64,000 bases of DNA, taken from the NCBI GenBank assembly GCA_965215165.1, contig CBDCCX010000006.1, positions 868,001 to 932,000 of the forward strand, given 5' to 3'. The notes beneath the pieces are model-generated. The model was not told the DNA's origin. It searched no databases and was given only the letters and a program-made list of their open reading frames with translations. Below are positions 49,261 to 58,369 of this stretch, piece after piece (the first letter of the stretch is position 1; every line of letters starts with the position of its first letter). The position numbers and the translations under genes were made by a program. This stretch comes from JANQRZ01 sp965215165 (GTDB taxonomy: Bacteria > Bacteroidota > Rhodothermia > Rhodothermales > JANQRZ01).

Positions 49261-50259
49261 ATGGCTTCCGATCCCGCCGCTCTCTCGCCTGACGCCTCCG
49301 GCCTCGAACGCGACCTCCGCGCCATCCGCGAGAAGCGCAGCGTCTCGCTCGACACGCTCCAGCGCGAGACCCGGATGCCGGGCGACATCCTCAACCGCTT
49401 CGAGGCGGGCGGCCTGATCGGCGACGCCAGCTACAGCGAGGTCTACCTCCGCAACCTGCTCAAGGCCTACGCGCAGGCGCTCGGCATCTCGCCCCAGGAG
49501 GTCAAGGACGCCTACGAGAAGGCCAAGGCCGGCACCTACGACGGCCGCCTCCGCAGCCTCTACCTCGAGGGCGGGGCCGAGACCTCGGCCGCCCCACCGC
49601 CCCCAGCTTCGGGAACGGCCCCGGCGGTCGCGGCGCTCTCGGCCTCGGCGGCCCCGCGTGCGCCCGTCGCCGAGCGCACCGCCGAGCACCTGCCGAAGCG
49701 CCGCGTGCGGACGGCGCAGGCGGCGGCGGCCTCGTCGCAGCCCATCAAGAAGTCGTGGGGCCTGCTCATCGGGGGCACCGTCGCGGCGCTCCTCGTGATC
49801 GGCGCGGTGCTGTGGTTCCTGCTCCGCGACCCGACGCCGGACGCCGAGCTGACCGAGGTCTCGGTGCCCGCGGAGTCGGAAACCGTCGAGCCGGACGCTG
49901 CCGCCCCGGTGGAGGATCCGGCCGAGACCCCGGCCGCGCCGCCGCCGCCATCGAGCGCGCCGCGCTTCCAGACCCCCATCCAGGTCACGGTCGCCGCCGC
50001 CGCCGAGCCGCTCGAGGACTTCAAGGTGCAGACCGACGACGACCTCCGCCGGCCGTACTGGCTCGACCCCGGCGCGGAGCAGACCTTCACCGGGCAGCAG
50101 CGCGTGATCGTCTCCGGCGAGGGCGGCGTGGGCAACTACGACGGCGCGACGCTGCGGCTCCAGGGGATCGAGTGGACCCCGCGCGAGGGCCAGGTCTTCC
50201 GCATCACCGCCGCCGACGGCCAGGCGTTCCTCGACTCGCTCGCGCGCGTGGCGCGGTGA
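49261..50259 (+). CDS. RodZ-like helix-turn-helix membrane protein
   Basis: 332-residue bitopic protein. Residues 14-85 are a cytoplasmic helix-turn-helix domain (LERDLRAIREKRSVSLDTLQ, ILNRFEAG, SEVYLRNLLKAYAQALGIS), residues 105-165 an Ala/Pro linker, residues 167-188 a membrane helix (WGLLIGGTVAALLVIGAVLW), and about 225-330 a DUF4115-type beta domain with LEDFKVQTDDDLRRPYWLDPG. This is the RodZ arrangement; RodZ links MreB to the elongation machinery. No mreB is in view. Its TGA overlaps the ligA ATG. Confidence 0.85.
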   Translation: MASDPAALSPDASGLERDLRAIREKRSVSLDTLQRETRMPGDILNRFEAGGLIGDASYSEVYLRNLLKAYAQALGISPQEVKDAYEKAKAGTYDGRLRSLYLEGGAETSAAPPPPASGTAPAVAALSASAAPRAPVAERTAEHLPKRRVRTAQAAAASSQPIKKSWGLLIGGTVAALLVIGAVLWFLLRDPTPDAELTEVSVPAESETVEPDAAAPVEDPAETPAAPPPPSSAPRFQTPIQVTVAAAAEPLEDFKVQTDDDLRRPYWLDPGAEQTFTGQQRVIVSGEGGVGNYDGATLRLQGIEWTPREGQVFRITAADGQAFLDSLARVAR

Positions 50260-52463
50260 TGCGCCTCGCTGCCGAGACCGAGGCCGCCCTCCAGGGCCTC
50301 GGTGAAACCGACCTGGACGCCCTCGACGAGGCCGCAGCCGGCCCGCTCGCCGAGCGCCTCGCGGCCGTCCTGCGCGGCCTCGGGCACCGCTACTACGTCC
50401 TCGACGATCCGCTCGTCGCCGACGCCGAGTACGACCGGCTCCTGCGCGCGCTCCAAACCCTGGAGGCCCGCTTCCCAAACCTCGCCGCCGTTGACTCGCC
50501 CACGCGCCGCGTCGGGGGCGAGCCGCTCGACGTCTTCGCCAAGGTCCGCCACCCGGAGCCGCTGCTCTCGCTCTCCAATGCCTTCGACGCCGACGAACTG
50601 CGGGCATGGGGCGAGCGGGCGCAGCGCGGCCTGGCCGAGCGCTTCGGCGAGGTGCAACCCGCCCTCGTCGCCGAGCCGAAGATCGACGGCCTCGCGCTCG
50701 CGCTGACCTACGTCGATGGGCGGCTCGTGCTCGCTGCCACGCGCGGCAACGGGCGCGTGGGGGAGGACGTCACCGAGCACGTCCGCACGATCCGCGACAT
50801 CCCGCTCCGCCTCGCGCGGGCGGCCCGCCCCGGCGCGCAGCCCTCGCTCTTCGAGCCGGAGGACGGGGCGGTGCGCGTCGAGGTCCGGGGGGAGGCGTAC
50901 CTGCCGAAGTCCACCTTCGCCCGTCTCAACGAGGCGCTCGCCGCTGAGGGGGCCAAGACGTTTGCCAACCCGCGCAATGCCGCGGCCGGGAGCCTGCGGC
51001 AGCTCGACCCGCAGGTGACGGCGGCGCGCGGGCTGCGCTTCTTCGCCTACGGCCTCGGCCCGGTCGAGGGCGTCGGGGAGCCGGCGACGCAGCACGAGAC
51101 GCTCGCGTGGCTGCGGGGCCGCGGCTTCCCGGTCAACGAGCACATCGAGCGGTTCGAGGCACTCGAGAATCTAATCCGTTATTGCAATGGGTGGAACGAA
51201 CGGCGCGACGGCCTCGACTACGAGATCGACGGGGTCGTCGTCAAGGTCGACCGCCGCGACTTCCAGCACGCGCTCGGGGCCGTCGCGAATGCGCCGCGCT
51301 GGGCCATCGCCTTCAAGTTCCCCGCGCGCGAAGCCACGACCCGGCTCAGCGGGATCGACCTCAACGTCGGCCGCACCGGGGCCATCAAGCCCGTGGCGGC
51401 CCTCGAGCCGGTGCCGCTCGGCGGCGTGACCGTCTCGAAGGCCACGCTCCACAACGCCGACTACATCCGCGACCGCGACATCCGCCTCGGCGACCGCGTC
51501 GTGGTCAAGCGCGCCGGCGACGTGATCCCGCAGGTCGTCGGGCCGGTGACGGCGGCGCGGACGGGGGCGGAGACGGTCTGGCAGATGCCGGCGACGTGCC
51601 CGGCCTGCGGCGAGCCCATCGCCCGGCTCGAGGGCGAGGCCGAGTTCTACTGCGCGAGCGCGGCCTGCCCCGCGCAGACGATCCGCCTCGTCGAGCACTA
51701 CGCCTCGCGCGGCGCGATGGACATCGTCGGGCTGGGCGAGAAGGTGGCCGTGGTCTTGGTCGAGGCCGGCCTCGTCGGGCGGCTCGACGACCTGTACCGG
51801 CTCGAGCCGGAGGCGCTGCTCGCGCTCGACGGGTTCAAGCAGAAGAAGGTCGAGAACCTGCTCGCCGGCATCGAGGCATCGAAGCGTCGCCCGCTGCGCG
51901 CCCTCCTCTTCGGCCTCGGCATCCGGTTCGTCGGGGCGACGGTCGCCCAGCTCTTGGTCGAGCACTACGCGACGCTCGACGCGCTCGCCGCCGCGCCGCC
52001 GGAGGACCTGGAGGCGATCCGCGGGGTCGGCCCGGAGACGGCGCGCGGGGTCGTAGAGTGGTTCAGCCACGCGCCGAACCGGGCGACGGTGGCCGCGCTG
52101 CGCGACCTCGGCGTCAGCACGGTGCGGCTCCCGGACGAACCCGTCTTCACCCCGACCCCGACCGAGGGGCCGCTGGCCGGGCAGACGTTCGTGCTGACCG
52201 GCACGCTGCCGTCGCTGGCGCGCGCCGAGGCGAAGGCGAAGATCACGGCGGCCGGGGGGAGGGTGACGGGCAGCGTGAGCACCAAGACGAGCTACCTCGT
52301 CGCCGGGGTGAACGCCGGCTCGAAGCTCGGCAAGGCCGAGAGCCTCGGGGTCGCCGTCCTCGACGAGGCGGCCCTGCTGAACCTCCTGCCCGCCGACCCC
52401 GATCTGCCCACCGACTCCGACGTGCGGACGGGTTCTGCCGCGTCCGCCGAACCGGACGCCTAA
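50259..52463 (+). CDS. ligA: NAD-dependent DNA ligase
   Basis: 734-residue LigA sealing nicks with NAD. Domains in order: Ia (LGHRYYVLDDPLVADAEYDRL), adenylation with Lys141 in VAEPKIDGLALALTY, the OB fold (VGRTGAIKPVAALEPVPLGG, VVKRAGDVIPQVVGPV), the four-Cys zinc finger (CPACGEPIARL then YCASAACPAQ), HhH repeats (GLGIRFVGATVAQLLVEHYA, LEAIRGVGPETARGVVEWF) and a BRCT domain (LAGQTFVLTGTLPSLARAEA, VAGVNAGSKLGKAESLGVAVL). Start ATG overlaps the RodZ-like stop; the frame extends upstream but antisense to none of its motifs. Tail overlaps the next gene. Confidence 0.97.
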   Translation: MRLAAETEAALQGLGETDLDALDEAAAGPLAERLAAVLRGLGHRYYVLDDPLVADAEYDRLLRALQTLEARFPNLAAVDSPTRRVGGEPLDVFAKVRHPEPLLSLSNAFDADELRAWGERAQRGLAERFGEVQPALVAEPKIDGLALALTYVDGRLVLAATRGNGRVGEDVTEHVRTIRDIPLRLARAARPGAQPSLFEPEDGAVRVEVRGEAYLPKSTFARLNEALAAEGAKTFANPRNAAAGSLRQLDPQVTAARGLRFFAYGLGPVEGVGEPATQHETLAWLRGRGFPVNEHIERFEALENLIRYCNGWNERRDGLDYEIDGVVVKVDRRDFQHALGAVANAPRWAIAFKFPAREATTRLSGIDLNVGRTGAIKPVAALEPVPLGGVTVSKATLHNADYIRDRDIRLGDRVVVKRAGDVIPQVVGPVTAARTGAETVWQMPATCPACGEPIARLEGEAEFYCASAACPAQTIRLVEHYASRGAMDIVGLGEKVAVVLVEAGLVGRLDDLYRLEPEALLALDGFKQKKVENLLAGIEASKRRPLRALLFGLGIRFVGATVAQLLVEHYATLDALAAAPPEDLEAIRGVGPETARGVVEWFSHAPNRATVAALRDLGVSTVRLPDEPVFTPTPTEGPLAGQTFVLTGTLPSLARAEAKAKITAAGGRVTGSVSTKTSYLVAGVNAGSKLGKAESLGVAVLDEAALLNLLPADPDLPTDSDVRTGSAASAEPDA

Positions 52464-53023
52464 TGCTCGACGCTCTCAAGACCCGGCTGGCCCGCCGCCG
52501 CGCGCTCAAGCTCGTCGGGCAGCGGGCCGTGCAGCCGTGGGCGGCGGACCCAGCCGCGCGGCGCGTGCTCGTGGTGCTGCCGGCCGGCGAGGCCAAGGCG
52601 AAGGAGGCGTGGCGGTTCCTCGGAGGGCTCGGCATCCCCGAGGCGCAGATCGTCCCGGTCGTGCCATCGGGGCTGATCGCCTTCACGCCAGCAGCGTTCA
52701 TCGGCCGGATCAAGCGGCTCGACGAGAAAGCCGTCGACCTGCTCGGCCTGCCGAAGCGGGAGGTCGCCGAGGCGCTGTGGACCCCGCCGCCGGATCTCGC
52801 CTTCTGCCTCACCCCGGCGTTCGACCTCGGCGCGGCGGCGCTCGTTGGGGCGAGTCCGGCCGCCTTCCGCATCGGCCTCGCCGGTGCTGCCGCCGGTGCC
52901 GAGCCGTTCTTCGACCTGACCGTGGCCCCCAGCGACTCGTTCGCCTCAGCACTCGCGGTGCTGGAAACGGCGCTCGGCAAGATCGAGCCGCCTGTTGTGG
53001 GTGGTCCGCTGGGTAGTCGTTAG
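52463..53023 (+). CDS. DUF6913-like protein
   Basis: 186-residue protein starting in a TAATG overlap with ligA. It has a basic N-terminus (LKTRLARRRALKLVGQRAV), an alpha/beta core (RRVLVVLPAGEAKAKEAWRFL, IPVVP-like VPVVPSGLIAFTPAAFIGRI) and a C-terminal part FFDLTVAPSDSFASALAVLE. It resembles the Bacteroidota DUF6913 group, whose function is unknown. Neighbours: RodZ-like and ligA in the same overlapping run, and a sodium symporter 77 bases downstream. Confidence 0.65.
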   Translation: MLDALKTRLARRRALKLVGQRAVQPWAADPAARRVLVVLPAGEAKAKEAWRFLGGLGIPEAQIVPVVPSGLIAFTPAAFIGRIKRLDEKAVDLLGLPKREVAEALWTPPPDLAFCLTPAFDLGAAALVGASPAAFRIGLAGAAAGAEPFFDLTVAPSDSFASALAVLETALGKIEPPVVGGPLGSR

Positions 53024-53100
53024 TAGGGGTGTTCGACTGGACCGTCGCAACAAACGACCATCCACTATCAACTAACCACCCACAGCTAACCAGAATCGAA

Positions 53101-54561
53101 ATGCTCACCGGCCTCGACTACACCGTTCTCGTGGCCTACCTCGTCGCCGTGCTCGGCTTCGGGCTGTGGGCCGGCGGGCGGCAGCGGACGACGGCCGACT
53201 ATTTCCTCGGCGGGCGCGACCTCCCGTGGTGGGCGGTCCTCTTCTCGATCGTGGCGACCGAGACGAGCACGCTGACCGTGATCGGCGTGCCGGCGGTCGC
53301 CTACGGCGGGTCGCTCGTCTTCCTCCAGCTGACGCTCGGGTACCTCGTCGGCCGGGTCGTGGTGGCGCTCGTGCTGCTGCCGCGCTACTTCGAGGGCGAG
53401 CAGGCGACGGCCTACGCCTTCCTCGGCGCGCGCTTCGGCGACGCGATGCGGGCGGCGGCCTCGGTGACGTTCATGGCGACCCGGCTGCTGGCCGACGGCG
53501 TCCGCCTCTTCGCCACGGCGATCCCGCTGAAGGTGATCGCCGCCGGGGCCGGGCTGGAGGTGTCGTACGCTGCGATCATCGTCGCCATCGGCCTCGTGAC
53601 GGTCGCCTACACGTTCGTCGGCGGGATCAAGGCGGTCGTGTGGATGGACGTGGTGCAGCTCGGGGTCTACGTCGGCGGCGCGCTCGTCGCGGTCGGGATG
53701 CTGCTGGGCGAGGTGCCAAGCGACTGGTGGGCGACGGCGAGCGCGGCGGGCAAGACGCAGGTCGTCGACCTCGGCCTCGGGCTGACGTTCGCCGAGTGGA
53801 TCGCGACTCCGTACACGCTCGTCGTGGCGGTCCTCGGCGGGGCGTTCTTCTCGATGGCCTCGCACGGGGCGGACCAGCTCATCGTGCAGCGCCTGCTGGC
53901 GTGCCGGTCAGTGCGGGACGGGCAGCGGGCGCTCGTCGGGAGCGGGATCGTGGTGGTCGGGCAGTTCGCGCTCTTCCTGCTGGTCGGCCTCCTGCTGTGG
54001 AGCTACTACGGCGGGGCGAGCCTGGAGGCCCTCGGGCTGACGCGCGGCGACGAGCTGTTCCCGACCTTCATCGTGCAGGCGATGCCGCCGGGCCTGGCGG
54101 GGCTGCTGCTGGCCGGCATCATCGCGGCGGCGATGAGTACGCTTTCGTCGTCGCTGAGCGCCCTGGCCTCGTCTACGGTCTTCGACCTTCGAGAGCGGCT
54201 CAGGGGGGCACCGCTGGGCGAGGCGGCGGCGCTGCGGCTCAGCCGGTGGACGACGCTCGGCTGGGGCGTCGCCCTGACGGGCTTCGCGATGCTCTTCGAG
54301 TCGAGGACGAACCCGGTGGTCGAGCTAGGCCTGGGCATCGCTTCGTTCACGTATGGCGGGCTGCTAGGCGTGTTCCTGCTGGGCCTGGCGAGCCGGCGGG
54401 CGCGGCAGCGCGACGCCTTGGTGGCCTACGGCGTGACGCTCGCGGCGCTCGGGGTGGCGGTGCAGTCGGGCGGGCTCGCGTGGCCGCTCTACACCGTGGC
54501 CGGCAGTCTGCTGACGGTGGGTGTCGGGATGGCGCTGCGCCACCGTGCTCCGCATCCGTAA
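53101..54561 (+). CDS. Sodium:solute symporter
   Basis: 486-residue SSS-family transporter with about 13 helices. Family signatures are GGRQRTTADYFLGGRDLPWW near the N-terminus, FVGGIKAVVWMDVVQLGVYV, SHGADQLIVQRLLACRS and the GIIAAAMSTLSSSLSALASS segment near helix 10. Sodium drives uptake of a sugar, amino acid or similar solute; the substrate is unknown. The ATG before LTGLDYTVLVAYLVAV is preferred to one 24 codons earlier. Its stop falls inside a 28-bp near-palindrome. Confidence 0.93.
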   Translation: MLTGLDYTVLVAYLVAVLGFGLWAGGRQRTTADYFLGGRDLPWWAVLFSIVATETSTLTVIGVPAVAYGGSLVFLQLTLGYLVGRVVVALVLLPRYFEGEQATAYAFLGARFGDAMRAAASVTFMATRLLADGVRLFATAIPLKVIAAGAGLEVSYAAIIVAIGLVTVAYTFVGGIKAVVWMDVVQLGVYVGGALVAVGMLLGEVPSDWWATASAAGKTQVVDLGLGLTFAEWIATPYTLVVAVLGGAFFSMASHGADQLIVQRLLACRSVRDGQRALVGSGIVVVGQFALFLLVGLLLWSYYGGASLEALGLTRGDELFPTFIVQAMPPGLAGLLLAGIIAAAMSTLSSSLSALASSTVFDLRERLRGAPLGEAAALRLSRWTTLGWGVALTGFAMLFESRTNPVVELGLGIASFTYGGLLGVFLLGLASRRARQRDALVAYGVTLAALGVAVQSGGLAWPLYTVAGSLLTVGVGMALRHRAPHP

Positions 54562-54585
54562 GGACCAACGGCCGTTGGCCCCTAC
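54558..54585. repeat. 28-bp palindrome-like element overlapping symporter stop
   Basis: Same length and outer ends as the perfect palindrome at 32921-32948 (GTA...CCCCTAC), with a different symmetric core, CCAACGGCCGTTGG. The right arm is intact while the left has GTAAGGA instead of GTAGGGG. It may serve as a terminator or REP-like element. Confidence 0.65.
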
Positions 54586-54634
54586 GTCCGCCGTCTCTCC
54601 GTGCCGGAGAAGCCGTCCACCGACGCGGCTGTCG

Positions 54635-54642
54635 TACCTTTG
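54635..54642 (+). promoter_or_regulatory. Candidate -7 box for the 7TM-HD gene
   Basis: TACCTTTG matches the Bacteroidota -7 consensus TAnnTTTG exactly and ends 33 bases before the start codon. No clear -33 box is seen. Confidence 0.4.
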
Positions 54643-54675
54643 GGCCGCCTGCCGCACAGACCACCACGAGACCGC

Positions 54676-57249
54676 ATGGGCTTTCTGGACCGACTCGGCC
54701 TCAGCCGCAAAACGGGTCGCCGCCCCCACCGGGTCGGGCTTCAGCTCTCGACGTCGAAGCCGAGGGCGGGCCGCCGTCTGACGCGCAACGAGATCCTCGT
54801 GCGCGTCGGCATCTTCGGGGCTCTGCTCGGGCTGACGGTGCTGATGTTCCCGGACCTCGAGCCCTACGACGTGGCGGCGCAGATCCAGCCGGGTGACGTG
54901 TGGCAGCGGCAGGAGGTCATCGCCCCGTTCCGCTTCCCGGTCTACAAGAGCGAGGAGCAGCTCGCCGCCGAGCGCGACTCGGTCCGCTACGAGGAGCCCC
55001 CGCTCTTCGCCCGCGTCCCCGACGCCGTCGCGCAGACGGACGCCGCCGTGGACTCGCTCGACCGGCAGCTCTCGACGCTGTTCCAGGCCTACGTGAACTG
55101 GCAGCAGAACCGCTCGCGCGGCCGGCCTGCGGCGCAGCGGGACTCGGTGCAGTACGCCGAGCGGCTCGCGGCCTTGCGCTCGCCCCTGTCGGAGGAGCAG
55201 CTCGAGCAGCTGCTGCTGTCCTACGCCGCGCGCGCCGGCCTCGTCACGGCGACGCGGGCGGACGCCTCCGGCCCGACGCTCAGCGACATGCTCCTGCGCG
55301 CGGTGCGGAGCATCTCCAGCCGCCTGCTGCCGTACGGCGTGCTCGACGTGCCGAAGGACAGCATCCTGACGGCGCAGATCACCGCCGTCGACGGCGAGGC
55401 GCGCACGGAGGTCTTGATCCCGAAGGAGGACCTCTACGGCAGCGACGAGGCGCTGACCGTCGTCCGCAACGAGCTGAGCGTGCGCTTCCCCAACCGGCCC
55501 GAGGTGGTCGAGATCGGGACGAGCCTGTTCCGGCAGGCGGTGCGGACCTCGCTGCGGTACCTCGAGCCGGAGTCCGAGGCGCGGTGGCGCGAGCAGGCCG
55601 AGGGCATCTCGCAGGTGATCGGCGTGGTGCAGGAGGGCGAGTCGGTGGTCCGCCGCGGGGACCGCGTGACCGAGGAGATGCAGCGCCAGCTCTACTCGCT
55701 GGCGCGCATCCGGTCGGACCAGCAGAGCGACGTCGGCCCGATGCAGACGCTCCTCGGCGAGGTGCTGCTCTCGCTGGCGGCGTTCCTGATCTTCTTCCTC
55801 TACCTCTACCTCATGCGGCGGCAGGTCTTCTACGAGGCCCGGTACCTGCTCCTGATCGCGCTCGTCTTCGCCACCATCGTCGGGTTCTTCGGCATCGCCG
55901 TCCGCCTCCCGCAGATCGCCGACCTGGCGGTGCCGGTGGGCCTCGCCTCGATCCTGCTCACGGTCATCTTCGACTCGCGCGTCGGCATGTTCGCCACCAT
56001 CGCCCTGGCGTGCATCGGCGGGCTGGTGTTCGGGTACGACTTCGAGTTCACCTTCGCGACGCTCTTCGCCGGCATGCTGGCCGTCTTCAGCGTGCGCGAC
56101 GTCAAGAACCGCAGCCAGATCATTGGGACTGCGGCCCTCGTCTTCGGGGCGTATGCCCTCATCCTCGGGGGCTACTTCCTGCTGCGCGCCGGCGGCGGGG
56201 AGCAGTTCTTCTCCGAGCTGTCGCTGGTCGGGATCAACAGCGTCCTGCTGCTCCTGGCCTACCCGCTGCTGTGGATCTTCGAGCGCTCCTTCGGGGTGAC
56301 GACCGACCTCAGCCTGCTCGAGCTCTCGGACACCAACCGGCCGCTCCTGAAGGAGCTCTCGCTGCGCGCGCCCGGCACGTTCAACCACGTCTTGCAGGTG
56401 GCGAACCTCGCCGAGGCGGCGGCGGCGGCGGTCGGGGCGAACGCGCTCCAGGCGCGTGTCGGGGCGCTCTACCACGACATCGGCAAGATGATCAAGCCGG
56501 AGTACTACATCGAGAACCAGCAGGGCGGCGAGAACCCGCACGACCGCGTGACGCCCTACATGAGCGCGCTCGTCATCGCCAGCCACGTCAAGGACGGCCT
56601 CGACATCGCGCAGCAGCGCGAGTACCACCTCCCGGAGGTGGTGCAGAACTTTATCCCGACGCACCACGGGACGACCCTGATGGAGTTCTTCTACCGCAAG
56701 GCGCAGGAGCTGCGCGGCCCCGAGGACCCGCCCGTCGACGAGACCGAGTTCCGCTACCCCGGCCCGCGCCCGCAGACCAACGAGCAGGGCATCGTCATGC
56801 TCGCCGACTCGGTGGAGGCCGCCAGCCGCAGCCTCGACAAGCCGACCCCGAAGCGCCTCGAGGGACTCGTCGACGCCATCTTCCGCGCCCGCGCCGAGGA
56901 CGGGCAGCTCGACGGCTGCGCGCTCACCTTCGCCGACCTGAACCGCATCAAGGAGACGTTCCTCTCGATCCTCAACGGCATCTACCACCTCCGGGTGAAG
57001 TACCCCGACCAGGACAAGATCACCGGCGAGGAGAAGACGGCGGCCCCGCACAAGCCAGACGAGAAACCGGCCGCCCAGCCTGCGCCGACGGCGGCTCCGG
57101 CGGCGGCTCCGGCGGCGGCTCCGGCGGCGGCTCCGGCGGATCAGGTGGACGTGCCACCCACGGCCCAGGACGTCCCGGTCGCGCCGCCCGACGCAGGCGA
57201 CGAGCGGCCATCCGGCTTCTCCTCCGAGGAGCAGGCCTCGCTAGGGTGA
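54676..57249 (+). CDS. 7TM receptor with intracellular HD phosphohydrolase (PgpH-like)
   Basis: 857 residues. One membrane helix at about 43-58, a large extracellular region (about 60-345, with DVWQRQEVIAPFRFPVYKSEEQL), seven helices at about 355-555 and a cytoplasmic HD domain. HD motif residues are His571 (FNHVLQVANLAEAAAAA) and His600-Asp601 (ALYHDIGKMIKPEYYIENQ), then VIASHVKDG, IPTHHGTTLMEFFYRKA and MLADSVEAASRSL. Members hydrolyse cyclic di-AMP; that activity here is inferred. The C-terminus is an Ala/Pro repeat tail (APAAAPAAAPAAAPA) and an acidic end. Confidence 0.93.
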   Translation: MGFLDRLGLSRKTGRRPHRVGLQLSTSKPRAGRRLTRNEILVRVGIFGALLGLTVLMFPDLEPYDVAAQIQPGDVWQRQEVIAPFRFPVYKSEEQLAAERDSVRYEEPPLFARVPDAVAQTDAAVDSLDRQLSTLFQAYVNWQQNRSRGRPAAQRDSVQYAERLAALRSPLSEEQLEQLLLSYAARAGLVTATRADASGPTLSDMLLRAVRSISSRLLPYGVLDVPKDSILTAQITAVDGEARTEVLIPKEDLYGSDEALTVVRNELSVRFPNRPEVVEIGTSLFRQAVRTSLRYLEPESEARWREQAEGISQVIGVVQEGESVVRRGDRVTEEMQRQLYSLARIRSDQQSDVGPMQTLLGEVLLSLAAFLIFFLYLYLMRRQVFYEARYLLLIALVFATIVGFFGIAVRLPQIADLAVPVGLASILLTVIFDSRVGMFATIALACIGGLVFGYDFEFTFATLFAGMLAVFSVRDVKNRSQIIGTAALVFGAYALILGGYFLLRAGGGEQFFSELSLVGINSVLLLLAYPLLWIFERSFGVTTDLSLLELSDTNRPLLKELSLRAPGTFNHVLQVANLAEAAAAAVGANALQARVGALYHDIGKMIKPEYYIENQQGGENPHDRVTPYMSALVIASHVKDGLDIAQQREYHLPEVVQNFIPTHHGTTLMEFFYRKAQELRGPEDPPVDETEFRYPGPRPQTNEQGIVMLADSVEAASRSLDKPTPKRLEGLVDAIFRARAEDGQLDGCALTFADLNRIKETFLSILNGIYHLRVKYPDQDKITGEEKTAAPHKPDEKPAAQPAPTAAPAAAPAAAPAAAPADQVDVPPTAQDVPVAPPDAGDERPSGFSSEEQASLG
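57091..57138 (+). repeat. Four perfect 12-bp in-frame repeats
   Basis: GCGGCTCCGGCG occurs four times head to tail within the HD gene, encoding a repeated Ala-Ala-Pro-Ala unit in the disordered tail. Copy number could vary without changing the frame. Confidence 0.9.
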
Positions 57250-57321
57250 GGGGGAATGGAATAAAACCCGGAAAGGTAGCGAGAGCGTTGTGCGCTGCGC
57301 GTCTAGCTTTCTGTCCTCTGT

Positions 57322-58230
57322 CTACCGGCGCATGGCGTCGCGGACGGCTTGGAGCGAGGCGGGATGGATGCTGTGGCGCAGCGGGGCGTGGGCGACCTCG
57401 GCGAGGAGCGGGCGCAGCTTGCGTCGGGCCTGCGGGGTGAAGACGAGCAGGTCCACGTCCACGAGTACCTCGGCGAGGCGGTCGGCGTCGGCGGTGAGCG
57501 CGAGGGCGGGGCCGGCGAAGCCGGTGAGGGCGCGCAGCTCGGCCAGAAGCGGGGCCACGGCGTCGTCGTAGCGCGTGACGAGTCCGAGCGTGTCGGTCGG
57601 TAGCAGACGCGCAATACGGTCGAGGGTCTCCGGCGGCGGGTGGACGAGCACGCTGAGGGCTTCGGCGCGCGGCACGGCCTGGGCGGCGGTCTGGAAGCTG
57701 TCGTGCGGCGTCGCCACGAAGTCCGCCTCCGCGTGCTGCCCGAGGGCGTCGAGGCGGACGGCGTCGACGCGCTCCTGGACGGCGGCGCTGAGCTGCTCGG
57801 CGCAGGTCTCGGCCAGCTCGCGGTAGGGCGCGGCGAAGACGACGCTCGGGCGCGGCCCGTCGTCGAGGAAGGCGAGCTGCTCCTGGACCAGGTACTCGAC
57901 CTCGCCCTCGTCCAGCCCCAGGCCGATCAGCCGCTGAATGGCGTCCTGCACGACGCCCGCGCCGCGCTCCATCCGGTCCTCGGCCGGCGCGGGCGAGCGC
58001 TCGACGACCGTGTAGCCACTGCCGACGCGCGCCTCCAACAGCCCCTCGGCCTCGAGCTGCTGGTAGGCCTTGCGGACCGTGTGGAACGAGACCCCGAGCT
58101 GGTCGCCGAAGGCGCGCGTGGACGGGAGCCGCTCGCCCGTGCGGAAGCGCCCCGTGGCGAGGTGAAACCGGAGCTGCTCGGCGAGCTGCTCGGCGATCGG
58201 CGTGCTCGCGCTGCGGTCGAGCTGGATCAT
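57322..58230 (-). CDS. GntR family transcriptional regulator
   Basis: 302-residue regulator with an N-terminal winged helix: IAEQLAEQLRFHLATGRFRTG, LPSTRAFGDQLGVSFHTVRKAYQQLEAEGLLEARVGSGYTV. The rest is not a classical UTRA or aminotransferase domain. It has a helical coupling region (QDAIQRLIGLGLDEGEVEYLVQEQL) and a Rossmann-like two-lobed region (VVFAAPYRELAETCAEQLS, LSVLVHPPPETLDRIARLLP, LLVFTPQARRKLRPLL), suggesting a periplasmic-binding-like ligand fold. Ligand unknown. The ATG before IQLDRSASTPIAEQL is preferred. It converges with the 7TM-HD gene and is divergent from YceI, which it may control. Confidence 0.85.
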   Translation of the reverse strand: MIQLDRSASTPIAEQLAEQLRFHLATGRFRTGERLPSTRAFGDQLGVSFHTVRKAYQQLEAEGLLEARVGSGYTVVERSPAPAEDRMERGAGVVQDAIQRLIGLGLDEGEVEYLVQEQLAFLDDGPRPSVVFAAPYRELAETCAEQLSAAVQERVDAVRLDALGQHAEADFVATPHDSFQTAAQAVPRAEALSVLVHPPPETLDRIARLLPTDTLGLVTRYDDAVAPLLAELRALTGFAGPALALTADADRLAEVLVDVDLLVFTPQARRKLRPLLAEVAHAPLRHSIHPASLQAVRDAMRR

Positions 58231-58369
58231 GCAGGGCCGCGCTTGGTGACCGGGGCGTAAGGGGACGAGGGGCGGCGGGATGAAACCTGGCGCGCCCGGT
58301 GCCGGGTTACAGGTCGCCGGTTCGTCTGGCAACCCGATCCTCCTCATCAATCTACGCCCTCGAGACCCT

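Noticed and set aside
54364..57051. 895-residue frame antisense to the 7TM-HD gene
   Set aside because: Shadow of the real gene, with Arg/Asp/Val-rich composition and no start context.
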